A stretch of DNA of 64,000 nt from Rhynchopus euleeides (Eukaryota > Euglenozoa > Diplonemea > Diplonemida > Diplonemidae): positions 2,232,001 to 2,296,000 of the forward strand of contig OY723269.1 in the NCBI GenBank assembly GCA_963210315.1, written 5' to 3'. The number at the start of each line of letters is the position of its first letter. Positions within the stretch are counted from its first letter, which is position 1. Below, in pieces: positions 41,312 to 52,975 of this stretch. The notes below the pieces were generated by a model. That model was given only the letters and a program-made list of their open reading frames with translations, did not search any database and had not been told where the DNA came from. The position numbers were made by a program, and so were the translations under genes.

Positions 41312-42109
41312 ATGCCTCATGGCAAGGCATCCCGCCAGCTTCGTGTTGGCGATGTCGTTGTGATCGAGGCCAACGAGCGTGACGCAGCTCCCGCCTGCGA
41401 AGCGTGCGGCTTTTCTCTGTCGGGGCAGCACCGTTTGGCACTCGGGCGCAGCGGGACTGTCGTCGATGTGGCGGGCGACACCGTTTCCATCGAAGTTCTC
41501 GATGCCGTCCTGCCGTGGCCAGCCACTTGCCTTGTCAAGACCAACGCGCTGCCCCCCAGGCTGCACGACCGCTCGCTCATCAGCCAGGTCAAGCAGCGGC
41601 GGGGAAAATCCCTGAAGGCGCTGCAGGAGGAGCTGAAGGGGCGTCCGGACATGACAGCCCGTTACTCCCGTGCCTGCCGCACCGCAGCGCAGAATGAGAA
41701 GCAGAGGGTGCAGATGATGTGGGCGGCGGATGCACAGTATGGCAACCGCTTTTGATAGTCACGTTGGTTGTGCCGTCCCTGCCTTTATCCATGCAGTGTC
41801 CACCCCCCTGACCCTGCGCAGGTCCAAGGTGCGTCATGTGCAGACGCGTGGCACACACAGGTTCGTCTACACGAGTATGTGTTGCATGATTTGATGGTTT
41901 CTACCCCTCTCTCTCATCCCCGACCTGCAGATCCTATGGGCACCGGTGTAGTGCCGAAGTATGAGCGCCCGGTCGATGCGCGCACCGAAGACCGCTTCGA
42001 TCTGAGTTGGGACGCCACGCAGCGCAGCCTGGTCCTGCCTCGCATCCCGGCAACCCCTGTGAACTGCCTGCAGCAGGTCCCCCCTGCGACGCTCACAGCG
42101 CATCACTGA
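41312..42109 (+). CDS. Unknown conserved-looking protein with possible SH3-like N-terminus (218 aa, 3 exons)
   Basis: Exons 41312-41736, 41822-41874 and 41931-42109. Introns are GTATGG...GCGCAG (85 bp) and GTATGT...CTGCAG (56 bp), and splicing restores one frame across all three. The ATG follows a CCCTGCACAG acceptor directly. The first 75 residues suggest a small beta barrel (LRVGDVVVIEA, LGRSGTVVDVAGDTVSIEVLD, CLVKTNALPP) with a Cys pair (CEAC). A basic helical middle (QVKQRRGKSLKALQEELKG, SRACRTAAQNEKQRVQ) follows, then a tail with FVYTNPMGTGVVPKYERP. I do not recognise a named family. Without splicing the first exon would read to a stop at 41755, so a 147-aa form is the alternative. Confidence 0.62.
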
Positions 42110-42335
42110 TGGCAGCTCAAACCCGCCGCCTTCCGGTGGCGGGTGTCTCGTGTAGCGCATAGCGAAGACCGTGGGGCAGCCCCGCCCCACCGCCCCGTGG
42201 CTGTCTGTGGACGGCTTTGCTTTGCATGGGGAAGATGAGATCCATATCATGGGAGGCAGGCATGTCGGAAAGGTGGTTTCGATGTTCTAGCACCACCCCG
42301 CCGCAGGTTACACTTTATCTGTTATCATCTCAACA

Positions 42336-43975
42336 ATGTCCCCGCCTTCACAATCGTCGGGTTCGCAGGTATGCGGCAGTTCTCCGTCAAAGGGGTTGAA
42401 GCAATGTGCATTCCGACAGCACGCCACATCATAACACATCACATCACAGACGGCCTTCGGGCGGTTTGCTGGCGCTGGCTGCGCAGGTGTGGCTGAGCTT
42501 CTCATCTTCCACCCGGTGGACACCGTGGCGAAGCGGGTATGCCAACCGGTTGCAACCTTCTCTGTGTACACACCCCTGCCAGTCCCTGCATACATTCCCT
42601 CACCCTCTACAGCTCATGAACAGCAAGGAGGCCTTCGGTGGGCACAACGCCACGAAGATCCTGTTCCAGGAGCACGCTGAGAGCGGGCTCATGCAGAAGT
42701 ACGGGTCGCTGTTCCCTGGTATCGGGTACGGTGCGGTGTACAAGATCTGTCAGCGTGTGTACAAGTTCGGCGGGCAGCCGTACGTCAAGGAGGCGATGCA
42801 GCGAATGACGGGCACTGACAAGAACGAGCAGACCAAGTTCCAGACATTCCTGCTCAACGGTGTGAGCGGGAGTGTGATGGGCGCCGGTGAGGTATGATGC
42901 CCGCTGCAGACACTCGCCTGCCACATTCCGTGCACACTGCCTAGCATCCTGTCTGGAGTGGTGATGGACGACATGTCACACAACGCCCCGCCACAGGTCG
43001 TCCTGCTCCCCTTCGACGTCATGAAGATTAAGGCGCAGACGAACCCGGAGTACCGGAAGCTGACGATGAGCCAGGTGTTCCAGAAGGAGGGCATGGGCCT
43101 CTACAAGGGGTGGCAGGTATGGCGCAGGGGCTCTGTGTCGGTTCGAGGGTGGGTTACACATAGTGACCTGCACAGCTCTCCCTGTTGCGTCGAAGGTCCA
43201 CACCTGAGATTGACCCTCTCTTTGAAACTTCAGCGGGAGCAGGAATGCCTGTGTGACTTCGTTCTCCTCCTTGGGAACAGAATCACCCTCGTTGCGCTTG
43301 TTGAGGGGGTTTCCTTACAGAAGGTTATGGAAGGGTAGGGTAGGGTCTTCCTGCATGCGATAGGCCAGCCCCCGGTGGTGCCAAGCGTGAGGACCTTTGG
43401 TTCTGCACATTCGAAAAGCCCACCCCCTCATCGTGTCGACGCCAACAGCCACCATATCTCTCTCTCTGAAACCCCTGCATCACATCCTTCACCATGTCCA
43501 CACCAACCCCACAGTGGACCATGGCGCGCAACGTGCCCGGGTCCTTCGCGCTGTTCGGTGGGAACGCCCTTGCGATGAGCTTCCTGAACGTCCCGAAGGG
43601 CGAGCGCCCCTCGTTCCTGCAGACCAGCTTCGCGTCGCTGGTGGGGAGCGTGACGTCCATCATTGTGGCGTGCCCCCTGGACGTGGTGAAGACCCGCATC
43701 CAGTCTGGCTCGTTCGGCGACACTGGCGGTGTTGCGATCATCACGAAGATCGTCAAGGAGGAGGGCGTGTCTGCGTTCTTCAAGGGGTCCGTGCCGAAGG
43801 TATGCCCCGCCATCCCTCCAGAGGTCGAAACCTCGAGATTCTGCTCGCAATTCGTATTTCGTTTCTTGCCACCACCGTATCGTACTCCCTCCCCCTCACG
43901 CAGGTCGTCACTGTGGGGCCGAAGCTGATCTTCTCCTTCACGGTTGCGCAGTACCTCATGGCCCTGTGGAGCTGA
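42336..43975 (+). CDS. Mitochondrial carrier, GTP/GDP (Ggc1)-like, 291 aa, 6 exons
   Basis: Exons 42336-42368, 42450-42536, 42613-42891, 42997-43116, 43515-43799 and 43904-43975. All five introns are GTATG...CAG and all joins are phase 0. Three carrier repeats carry the P-x-D-x-x-K/R signature: PVDTVAK (33-39), PFDVMK (138-143) and PLDVVK (227-232). Length is normal for the family, six membrane helices are expected, and location is the inner mitochondrial membrane. Segments YGSLFPGIGYGAVYK, RVYKFGGQP, ARNVPGSFALFGGNA and VTVGPKLIFSF are those I associate with the yeast Ggc1 GTP/GDP exchanger, so matrix GTP import is the best guess. Other carriers of the same clade cannot be excluded. The start follows an acceptor-like CCGCCGCAG (about 42306). 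Intron 4 is 398 bp, longer than its neighbours. Confidence 0.85.
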
Positions 43976-45683
43976 ACCTGAGTGCCTGACGGCCTCGGGT
44001 GGAAGCGCCGGGCGGCAGGTGCCACCTGGCATTCCCTCTCCCCCACACCCGCATCGTCGTGGGTGCAGGCGTGGGTCGGATGAGGGGCAGGGCTGACGAG
44101 TAGCCCGCACCTCCCCGTCGTGCCCCCCCCCCTCCCCTCCCCACCCCTGGTGATTTCGAAGGCTTGAAATCAAACCGCGTGGTTTGGAAATGCCGCCATC
44201 ACACACACGCACCACCACCCCTCAACCCCACCCCCCCGTGCGGCTGCGCCGCCGCCACGCCGTGCTGTGGCCGCACCCCCCACACCCCCCCCCCCCCCCC
44301 ACCACCACACTCGCTTCAGTTTCTGCTGAGTGAGCTGAGCAGATCACAGCAGATCTGCTCAGTTTGCAGCGCAGCAGTACGTGGCCGGCACACCCTCACC
44401 CACCCGCCCCTCCCCCCAGGGCGTGTGCATGGTCGGGGTGGTGGTGGTGGTGGTGGGGAAGGTGGTTTTCTACGGGAGCACCCCCCGCTTCTCTTCTCCG
44501 GTTTTTGCTATCATTTTTATCTGTTTTGGGGGGGGTGGTGGTGGGGAGAAACGCAGAGGACAGGGTGCCGGCCTGCCCTGTCAAATCATATGGGGCACAG
44601 GGTGGAAGCCCTCGCCCCTGTTCTGCTGTGCTGTGTTTTGTTGTGCGAAAACCCCGCCCCATTGGGTGCCCCCTTGCCATTGCCACACGCGAAGACGTGC
44701 GCATCGTGGGACGGATCTGAAGGGGGGAGGTTGGGCCTTTCTCTTTTCTTTCAACCCCCCGCCTCACCCCCACCCCCTGCTACACCGCCCCTCCGCCCCT
44801 CCCCGCCCTCCGGTATTCTGTTCAGCCGTGAGGGGGAAGGAGGGGCGCGGGAGGGGCGGGGGCTCTTCGGCGTCGAACACGATCCGACACACAGCCTGTG
44901 TTGGGCGTGTGGAGTGTTGTTTCGCGGCTCGGTGGCGACCCCCACCCCTCCTCCCCCAAGTGTAGCGTGTGAAGTGTTTGTTTTCTTGAGAAATGGGGGC
45001 CAGTTTCCCTCCCTCCAAAAAAAAACGCGGTGTCTGCAGGCTTAACTGGTTTGTTGACCACTTTGGCTCTTGCGGATATATCGGGCGTGACAGTCCCAGC
45101 ACGGCACATGGGGGGGAGTGGCGTGTGTGTTTTGTGTGGTTCTCGCTCATCTCAATGGAGATCTTGGCTAGTGTTCTTCTCTCCGTCTCTTCGGGGGGGG
45201 TCTTCGCTACGGTGCCGAAAACGGTGCGTTGTTTCTTTTGTGCATTTCCTCCTATCTGTGTATCTGTTTTTAGGCAAAAAAAAAGGCAAAGAATCGCCGA
45301 ACTTTTTGCCGAAAAAATAAACCGACAGCGAACCCCTCTCTTCTCTGTTCTTCTGACGGTGGCTCCTCTTATGGTTTCCCCCCACCCCCCCTCGTGCGCA
45401 CAAACAAAAACCCGGACTCTTTTTTCTGAATGTTCCATCATCATGCGGCTGTGGGAACACAAGTGTGTGCGTGTGCCCTTTGTGCCCCCCTCTCACCCAG
45501 CAGCACCCCACCCCCATGCAAACAACAGTCTTTGCAGCCTCAGGGGGGATGGGGGATGGGGGATGAGGGAAAGGGGTGGGACAGTTCCACCCCGCCCCCC
45601 CGCCCCCCCCTGCTTCACAGCACCCCCCGCCCCCTCCTCCTCCCCCCCTCAGCCCTCCCAGTGATGCACCACGGGAGTCGGCT
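43976..45683. other. Intergenic, no supported gene
   Basis: Very C/G-rich. C tracts occur at 44126-44136 and 44287-44301, GGT repeats at 44436-44458, and a decayed TCTTCGCT-family element at 45196-45335. Frames of 190-290 codons are driven by composition. Confidence 0.5.
45196..45335. mobile_element. Decayed TCTTCGCT-family element
   Basis: Starts GGGGGTCTTCGCTACGGTGC; the right tip is shortened to ACAGCGAACCCC. Inner words AATCGCCGAACTTTTTGCCG and AACCGACAGCG match 31847-31959, defining a subfamily distinct from 39229 and 58568. Confidence 0.55.
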
Positions 45684-48600
45684 CCAGGGCTTTCCCTAAA
45701 TCTGGGGGTCTGGGGGGCAAATTTCCAAAAACGGGTGCAAAAAAAGGGGGGAAAGGGGGGTTAGGCTGGGGCCCAGTCTGGGGGCTGCCATTGCATTTGT
45801 TGGACTCCGTACGGATCGTAGTGGGGTCATTTTGTGGGTGTAGGCGCCCAGTTTCACCTGTGAAATCTGGATCTGGTCAGTCCTTCAAGTCCGACTCGTG
45901 ATGGGAGGAGGTGACTGAGAGGCACCACACCACCCCACCCAGCGGGACCCCCCCATCGGTTTTGTCAAGACCCCGTTGTTTTGAACGTTTGGAATCTGTG
46001 CGGATCGTGGTGGGGTCATTTTTGCCATGAGGTGCCCGCGAAGACCCCTGTCTGGTTGTCACCGTGAAGGTTCAGCTCACCCCCCTCTAGTTCCTCACCC
46101 GGACAAGACAGGTCCTGAACATGTATGACCGTGAGACCTTCTGTGGCCGTATGTCACCTTGTGACCCGTTGTGGTGATGTGTAAGAAAGCCTCATTGGCG
46201 GCAGACAACTGCCGGTCCACTGATCCTGGCTCACACCTGATGAGGCACACCAGGGGTGGTCGTGTGTTTGCGCCGAATACACAACGAGCACCACGGGAGA
46301 CCACGCGTGGCGTCTTGCACCTGACGAGATTGCTCTGATTTTGCTTCAGGATTGCAGCATCCGGCGACACGTGATCAAGCTATTGACACGATGTGCCAGA
46401 AAATGCTGAGGTAACACCCATATCCTGAAGGAATTATTATCGGGTGCCCATCTTCTGGACTAATTTTCTGAAGGAAATTTACTAATTTAATTCCTTCAGG
46501 AAATAGCCAATTCCTTCAGAACATAGCTAATTCCTTCAGAAGATAGGTTTTCCTGCAGGGATTAATTTTCGGCTTTTTTTTGTTGACTTCCTTGTGGATC
46601 TGTCCACCTGTTTCACATTTTTCCCGGGAAAAATGGGTAGTCTGAGGCAGGTCCAGGTAATTTTGTCCTCTTTTTTCACATTTTCAGCAATTTTTCCTGA
46701 CAGCAACTTTGTCCAGAAAGTTGGCTAATTCCTTCAGAACATAGAATTTTAGCAGGGGAACTTGTCGAGGTATTTGCTGACCTGTTTCACCATTTTCTGC
46801 TGTTTGCATTAAGTTGTTTGAGGCAGGGAGAGCTCTTTTGGACTCTTTTTTCAGATTTCCAGCCACTTCCTGACAGCAAATTCATCAAGAATTAGTCTGG
46901 AAAGTAGGTGACCAATTCCTTCAGAACAAAGGTTTTGGCTGGGAGTTGACCAACGGCTGGGAATGTTTTTTTCCTTGCCTTTGATGGAGGGAAGGGGAGG
47001 GGTGCTGGAGGATGATCAGAAATGAGCAGTTTGAGGGACAGGCACTCTTTTTTCACATTTTCTTTCTTGCTCTTTCCAGACAGTGGAATTCCTTCAGAAC
47101 ATAGGTTTCAAAATGTGACAATTCCTTCAGAGTATCAGGGTTTTCAGGCTGAGGGACAATTTTTTTCCCTTGCTTCCTCAGGTTACTTTCTCAAACAGAC
47201 AACAACCTCTCACTGTCTGGAAATGTCTTCCTGATGAAAATGTGTTGCAGGTGCCTTGTCTTGTGCATTGTCTCTTTGCATTTCCAGTTCTTTCCAGGCA
47301 AGTCAATTCATTCAGAAAATAGGTCTGACACAACATTGACTTGTTTCATGTTCATCCAGGACAAGGCTACAAAACTCCCAACTTTCCTTCTCAGTGTGTT
47401 TTGCATGTTTGGGGAAGCTTTCTCGTCCAAATGATCCAACCTCCTGGAGAACTGTCAGCAGGCAGTTTGAAGGAAGTATTCTGTGGAGTAACTGTCTTCC
47501 AGTCCCAGGGTTTGTGGGCCCTGTCAGCAAGATTCTGCTGTCCTCCTCCTTAGGGAAGGTATGACAGGGTTTGAATGAAGGAGACTGGCAGATGACTGAC
47601 TGATTCCTCCAGACTCAGGTAGAGAGAGTAGTAGAAAACCCCAAAAAACACTGAAAAATGCAGTTTGTAAAGGGCAACCCAAACCATCCCTGAATCACAC
47701 TCCCTGTCTGAAAAAAGGTCATTTGGCATTGGTTGGCCTCAACCAACCCAGCTTGTCAAAAAAACAACCCGGAAGGTGCCTCCAGACAAATGGAAACCAG
47801 AGCATTTTATAGGGGGTCTAAAGTGAGGCCAATCCTCACATTTAAGGGAAAAAAAAAGATTTCCGGGAAAAATCCGGGGGTGGAAAACTGGTGGCGGCTG
47901 GGCAGCCTCGCAGATGAGAGTGGACTCATGCCCACAGACTGCGAGCAACTTACCCGACCGTTTTTCTGTCCAGTTTCTTTGTCAAACCCCGAGAAAACGC
48001 AGGCCGCGAAGGGACGGACGTTCACTACCGTGGCCTCCGGCGGCTGGGGGGCTCCGCCCCCCAGACCCCCCTGTGCTGTCTTCCTGTCTTGTACCCAAAC
48101 CCTTTGAGGTTACGTCAGAGAATGGAATGCAGACCATCAGACCCTCAGTAGCCTCAGGAGGACGCAGCCAGCTCATGCAGAATCTGTACACCTGCAAGGA
48201 ACAGATGTTCACTACCGTGGCCTCCGGCGGCTGGGGGGCTCCGCCCCCCAGACCCCCCTGTGGCATGTGCCTGTATGTAAGTCCTTGCACGTCCGGGTCT
48301 GCGGCAGATCGGTCCCGAAATCCATTTTTTGGACTAACCTCCGGCACCCGAGGCTGGACCCGAGCACGGATCCCTGAGAGAGGAACCGGGAGGTGACCCA
48401 TTCACCACAAGACTCGCTTGCTGGGGGGTCCGCCAAAAAATCGGGGAACGCCTCACATTTAAGCCCAAATGAGCGTAGATTTCGCCCCTATAAAATGCCC
48501 TGATGGAAACACGTGTGGGAAAAAAACAGAAAGGTGAAAATAATGGGGAAACTATTTTTCTGAAGGAATTCAATTAGTCCAGACTATGGGCGACCCATAA

Positions 48601-49007
48601 TTTAACTTCCTTCAGAAGATCCCAATCCCTTCAGAAGATGGGCACACCATAATCAATTAGTCCAGAAGATGGGAATTCCCTCAGAAAATGCTGAATAATC
48701 CCTGGTACTCACCTGAACCCAGAGAGCCTGGAAGATCGAAAACCGCATGGTCACCCATGGGAATTTTTTTTTGCGCGCCCAGGACGGCAATACCCCAAAA
48801 AAGGTGTTCTTTTGCAATATTTGCGCACACCCATTCCGAAGATTTTTTTGACAGCCACTTTAGTCAAGTAGGGTGCCCATTCCTGCCTTGACAACTCGCC
48901 TGCAAAAAAAGGGGGGAAACAGGGAAATAATAGCCTGCAAAAAAAGGGGGGGGGAGGCAGATTTTGAAAATCTCGGGAGACGGGTGCCGATTTAGGGAAA
49001 GCCCTGG
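45684..49007. mobile_element. 3.3-kb TIR element with 6-bp target duplication
   Basis: Starts CCAGGGCTTTCCCTAAATC and ends with its exact complement. TCGGCT lies immediately outside on both sides (45678-45683, 49008-49013). The interior is relatively A/T-rich and unlike the rest of the window. It holds about a dozen scattered ATTCCTTCAGAA words in both orientations (46430-47320, 48560-48690), an inner inverted repeat (about 47785-47850 against 48450-48515, words GCATTTTATAGGGG and CTCACATTTAAG), a duplicated hairpin (48020, 48207), and two GTGCGGATCGTGGTGGGGTC-like motifs (45799, 45989). No transposase could be recognised, so it is probably non-autonomous. Confidence 0.75.
48020..48262. repeat. 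Duplicated 55-bp hairpin
   Basis: The same roughly 55-bp segment, opening GTTCACTACCGTGGCCTCC and containing the palindrome GGGGGGCTCCGCCCCCC, occurs at about 48020-48074 and 48207-48262 in direct orientation. Confidence 0.7.
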
Positions 49008-49741
49008 TCGGCTCGCAGCATTTTTTTTTGCTGCACTTCTGAGCGAAGCCCCACACCCCTCAGTTTTCTAGAGCTGGGGGTGCAGATGGAGGGGGTGGGG
49101 ACGCCGGAAAGGAGGAGTGGTATGCCTGGGCCCCAAAGCCAACTGGGCGTGGTGGGCGGGGGCAGCTTCCTTCTCCCAGCAACGGTGCATATGAAGAGCA
49201 AGGGATCCCCCCCCCCCCCCCCACTCGATCTCGACACGACCTGCATCGTTGAGTGAAGGGATGGTAGGAGGGGGGGGGGGGAGGGAGAAGAGAGAGATGG
49301 GTCGGCCCTCTTGCACCTGACTGTGTGTGCTCCATGCCGCTACCCTCTCAGTCGCCAGTGCGTGTGGTGCAGCAGATGAAATAGAACGAATTGATAGTCC
49401 CAGAAGGGGGGGGGGACCTGGTGGTACCAACGAAAATCATGCAGGGAAGAGGAGAGAGAGAGAGAGATAAAGAGCTTCGCTCTGTGCTGACCATGGATGG
49501 GTGAAGATATTAAGCGATGGGCCCCACCCACACCCCCTCCCCACCCGCCCTCTGTCACCCCAGGGTGAGCGCCTGAAGGGTCTGCAGGGAAGCTTCACAG
49601 AGGGATGGTCTCCGTAAGGAACTGCACACCACTGCGTTGTAGCTGCACACTCAGAATGGTAGGAATTGTGTGGTGTCAGACCAACGCACCCACCTACCCA
49701 CACCATCTCCACTGCTTCAGGTTTAGTCTGTCGGCAGCACG
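49008..49741. other. Intergenic upstream of the two-TM protein gene
   Basis: G and C tracts (49207-49222, 49270-49280) and GA repeats (49452-49467). The acceptor CTCCACTGCTTCAG (about 49708-49721) precedes the next ATG by 20 bp. Confidence 0.5.
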
Positions 49742-51922
49742 ATGTCAGACCCCTTCGAGTCTGCGCACATGAAGCCCATGGGGAGCATGGGGAGCACCCA
49801 CGGCACCCCGCTGTACGCAACCAGTCCGTCGAAGGTGCCTGCGCTGTCGCCCGCGCGCTACCCGAAGGTCCCTGGAGGGGCGCCGTCGCCCCCGTCCCCG
49901 CTGCCTGCGGTGCGGTACCCCCCGACGACTGCGGCGAACCCGGCGGACTCAAAGCTGCGTGAGGTGGTGTGCGCGCTGAACGAGGTTGCAATGGCGAGGA
50001 AGAACGAAGCGCAAGCCCTCCAGCAGCAGCTTGAGCAGCTGTCCGCAGAGTACCGCAAGTATGCCCCGTGTCTGCAAAGGCTCTGCTGCCTGGGGGCGTT
50101 GGCTTTCGGGCCTCTCGGACACACACCTCTGGGGGTGGGGGTCGTGACTTCACAGCCCGATGGCTAGCCACCCCATCACACCACGGCACAGGGTCTGCAG
50201 TGAGAATGAGCAGCTCCAGTCGCAGATGTCGCAGGCCATGGGGGCAGCACAGGACTCGGCAAGGCAGGCGGGGGACGCCACCCAGCTGCAGGAGACAACA
50301 CACGCACTGGACCAGGCGCAGCAGGTATAGAAAGGCGACACCCTTTGCTTCTCAGTGAGGGGTGCCCGCACCCATTGTGATCCGTCTGCCTCCGCCCCTC
50401 CACTGAGCATCCTGTGGATGCTTGTTCTTGCTGCCCCACCACTCCTTTTTGCCCCAGGCACCCTCCCCTCCGCACACACCCCCCGCTCTGACAACAGGAA
50501 ATGTCGGCTCTGAACTGCAGGAACCAGGACCTGGAGCAGCGGTGCCAGACCCTGCAGATGGAGCTGGACTTTGCACGTTCGGCACCCGCCCCTGCTGCTG
50601 CACAGCCCACCCCGGCATCCGCAGCCGCAAGCGTGCCCGGCGCGTCCGCCCCTCCGTCACGGGTGGCCTCAGCCGTGCCGCAGTCAATGCCGTCGGAGCC
50701 GGTGCAGATGAAGTCCGCCGGAACGGCGCGCAGCTTCGACCACCCCCACCCCAGCCTGGTGCAGCAGGAGTCGGCGCCGGGCATCCCGACGCCGCACGCC
50801 TCTGTGGTCAGCAAGGCCACCACGGTGCCGTCACCGCCGGCGCCGACCCCGGCACCTCCGGCACCTGCGCGCAACGCGGTGCGGCCCCCCTTCGACCTCA
50901 CGAGGCTCGCCGGCGTCGCGGGTGTGCTGCTGTTCAACCTCCTGCTGATGTACGTCGCGCTGCCTGCCGACGACGGGGCTGCGGATGTCGTGCAGCGCAT
51001 CGCGCTTGCCGGTGCCGGCAGCCCCTCCGAGAGCATCGCCCTGGAGGCTGTGCGGGAAGACGCACTCTACGACGCTGTGGCGGAGCTCATCACGACGACC
51101 CTCGACGGTGGTGCGCTGACGCTGCTGGGAGAGCTCATCGAGTCCGGCCACGCCGTGACCCCTCCCAAGGCGTGGCGTGCCGTTGCCGCTGTGTGCAAAG
51201 GCATCGACGCCGCGTTCCCCGACCCCGAGAGGACGCGCGAAGCGGCGGATGTGCTTGTCTCCGCAGTGTGCTGGGACTGCAGCGAGGCACCCTCCTCCGG
51301 CTTCTCCCTGATGTCCGTCGTGCTGACCCTCGTGGCCCTGCAGCTCGGGGCGCTGGCAGTCGTGGCATTCCTCCGCCAGAGCAGTATTGCAAGCCTCCTG
51401 CAGGAGATCAGGAACCCTGCAAATGACGCGCCTGACTTCCAGGCAGCCGTGCCGACGGTGATGTTCCCTGCGGGCAAGGCCGTTGTGGAGAACGTGTGGG
51501 TCGACTCCGTCCGCTCTGAGGGCGTGGACCAGGAGCTGGAGGTGACTGTCGAGTTCCGCAGGGTGTGCGAGGAGAAGCCGCAGGTGGGGCTGGCATCCGG
51601 CCTCCTGGGGCACAGCCTCGACGTGCACAGCTTCCGGCTGTTCTTCTCCGCAGGCGTGCTGCAGGGTGTGCGGTTCCTCGAATCGTATGGCGGCACGCAG
51701 GCGTGGGATGCACAGGGCCCAGCCGCACAGACGCACGAGCTGCCTGCCACCGCTTTCAAGCCTGCTGGCAGCTCTGTCGCCGTGTGGGTGAACACCCCCA
51801 ACCACCTGCTGTCGGAGACGCCCAGCAATCCCGGGCTTGAATACATTGCGTATGGTCAGCCAGCGCTTCGTGGGTCGCGTGCGAAGGTGCTGTCCGCCGC
51901 AAAGGGGCTTCTCTCCCAGTGA
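49742..51922 (+). CDS. Unknown coiled-coil, two-membrane-helix protein (about 624 aa, 3 exons)
   Basis: Exons 49742-50058, 50192-50324 and 50498-51922. Intron 1 starts GTATG; intron 2 starts GTATAG, the only donor in the window where the fifth base is not G among the confident set. The second exon could also start at 50201, which is in frame and removes three residues. The product opens with a Ser/Pro/Met-rich head and a coiled coil (about 70-175; ALNEVAMARKNEAQALQQQLEQL, LQSQMSQAMGAAQDS, LEQRCQTLQMELD). A long Pro/Ala linker follows, then TM1 (about 288-308, LAGVAGVLLFNLLLMYVALP), a roughly 110-residue loop, TM2 (about 419-442, FSLMSVVLTLVALQLGALAVV) and a soluble 180-residue C-terminal domain. 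I do not recognise a family. The head, coil and TM order would suit a tethering or organelle-surface protein, but that is a guess. Confidence 0.75.
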
Positions 51923-52975
51923 GCCCGCCCCTCAAGCAACTCTGCAGATGATACTATTGTTTCCGATCGAAAATGCTTCGGAAAGTTTGAGGTGCTGGCA
52001 GCGCAGGTTTGCACATCACGCTTCCTCCGGACCTTTGGCGTTTTTGATTTGTGTCCTTTTGGTGTGATCGACGAAAACTCGTTTCTCATTTTGTTTATGA
52101 ATGATACTGCACGAACCCGGTTGAACTTATACCAACACTCTTCTTGTCAAAGCGAAACAGCGGGTAGCGTGAGGTGCGTCTTGGGAATGGAGTCTCATCC
52201 CAACAGGACAACACGCACTTCGATCACACCTGGGTTTGCGCGCAGCAGACAGCACAATCCTGAGACTCGGAGTATTTTGTGTGTTCCGCGCGACATTTTT
52301 GTTGACATTTCTTTTTTATAACTTCTGCCGTGCCGATGGCGGCCTGCCTTGGCACAGGGAGCTAGACACCGTTGTGACCCCACCATCCCCGCCATTCAGG
52401 ATGTGGCACATGTGATTCAGCCATCCAGTTGTTTCCTTTCCTGTTATTGACTCTGTTTAGTCAGGGTCACACAGGATCAGAACTTAAAACAAACGTTGGC
52501 TTCGAGTGTGCGTACAGTGTGGTGTGATAGTGTAGGAAGTCGGACAAGATCGCAGGATCGATGTGTTCCGACCTTCCCCGTGTTTTCACTGCACGCTTGC
52601 TAGATCACGGCCTTTCCAGCCTGCCCCCGCCCCTCCGCCCCTGTGTTCCTTCTGTATCCCATGTCGGGCGGCTACCTTTTGTGACTTTTGAGTGTTTTTC
52701 CAGTCAGAACCCCTCCCCACCCCGGAACTGTTCCAAACACTCCAGCCACAATTAGTCGTATCCCGCGACAAGAACGGGGTATTGTGAAACCCTCACCCAT
52801 GTTTCTCGCTTATCGTAGATGATCCGTTGTATTCATTGGAGATTTGGACAAAGGTGACAGCCCCCACCCGCCCCCCCTTTGTGCTTCGTGTGGCTGGCCC
52901 CACGATGGGCCGGTGCGCCTTGTCGTGGCATACGGCGAAGGAACTTGATTCATTTTCACCTTCCCAGGGCCCGAC
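51923..52975. other. Intergenic, no supported gene
   Basis: A/T content rises after 51950. No repeats or motifs stand out. The acceptor-like CACCTTCCCAG (about 52958-52968) precedes the Hsp70 start. Confidence 0.5.

Noticed and set aside
43321..43350. Telomere-like AAGGGTAGGGTAGGGTC
   Set aside because: Only two and a half units, inside an intron of the carrier gene; not a telomere.
44164..45045. 293-codon plus-strand frame after the carrier gene
   Set aside because: Proline/His/Gly-rich translation of C- and G-runs with no recognisable domain.
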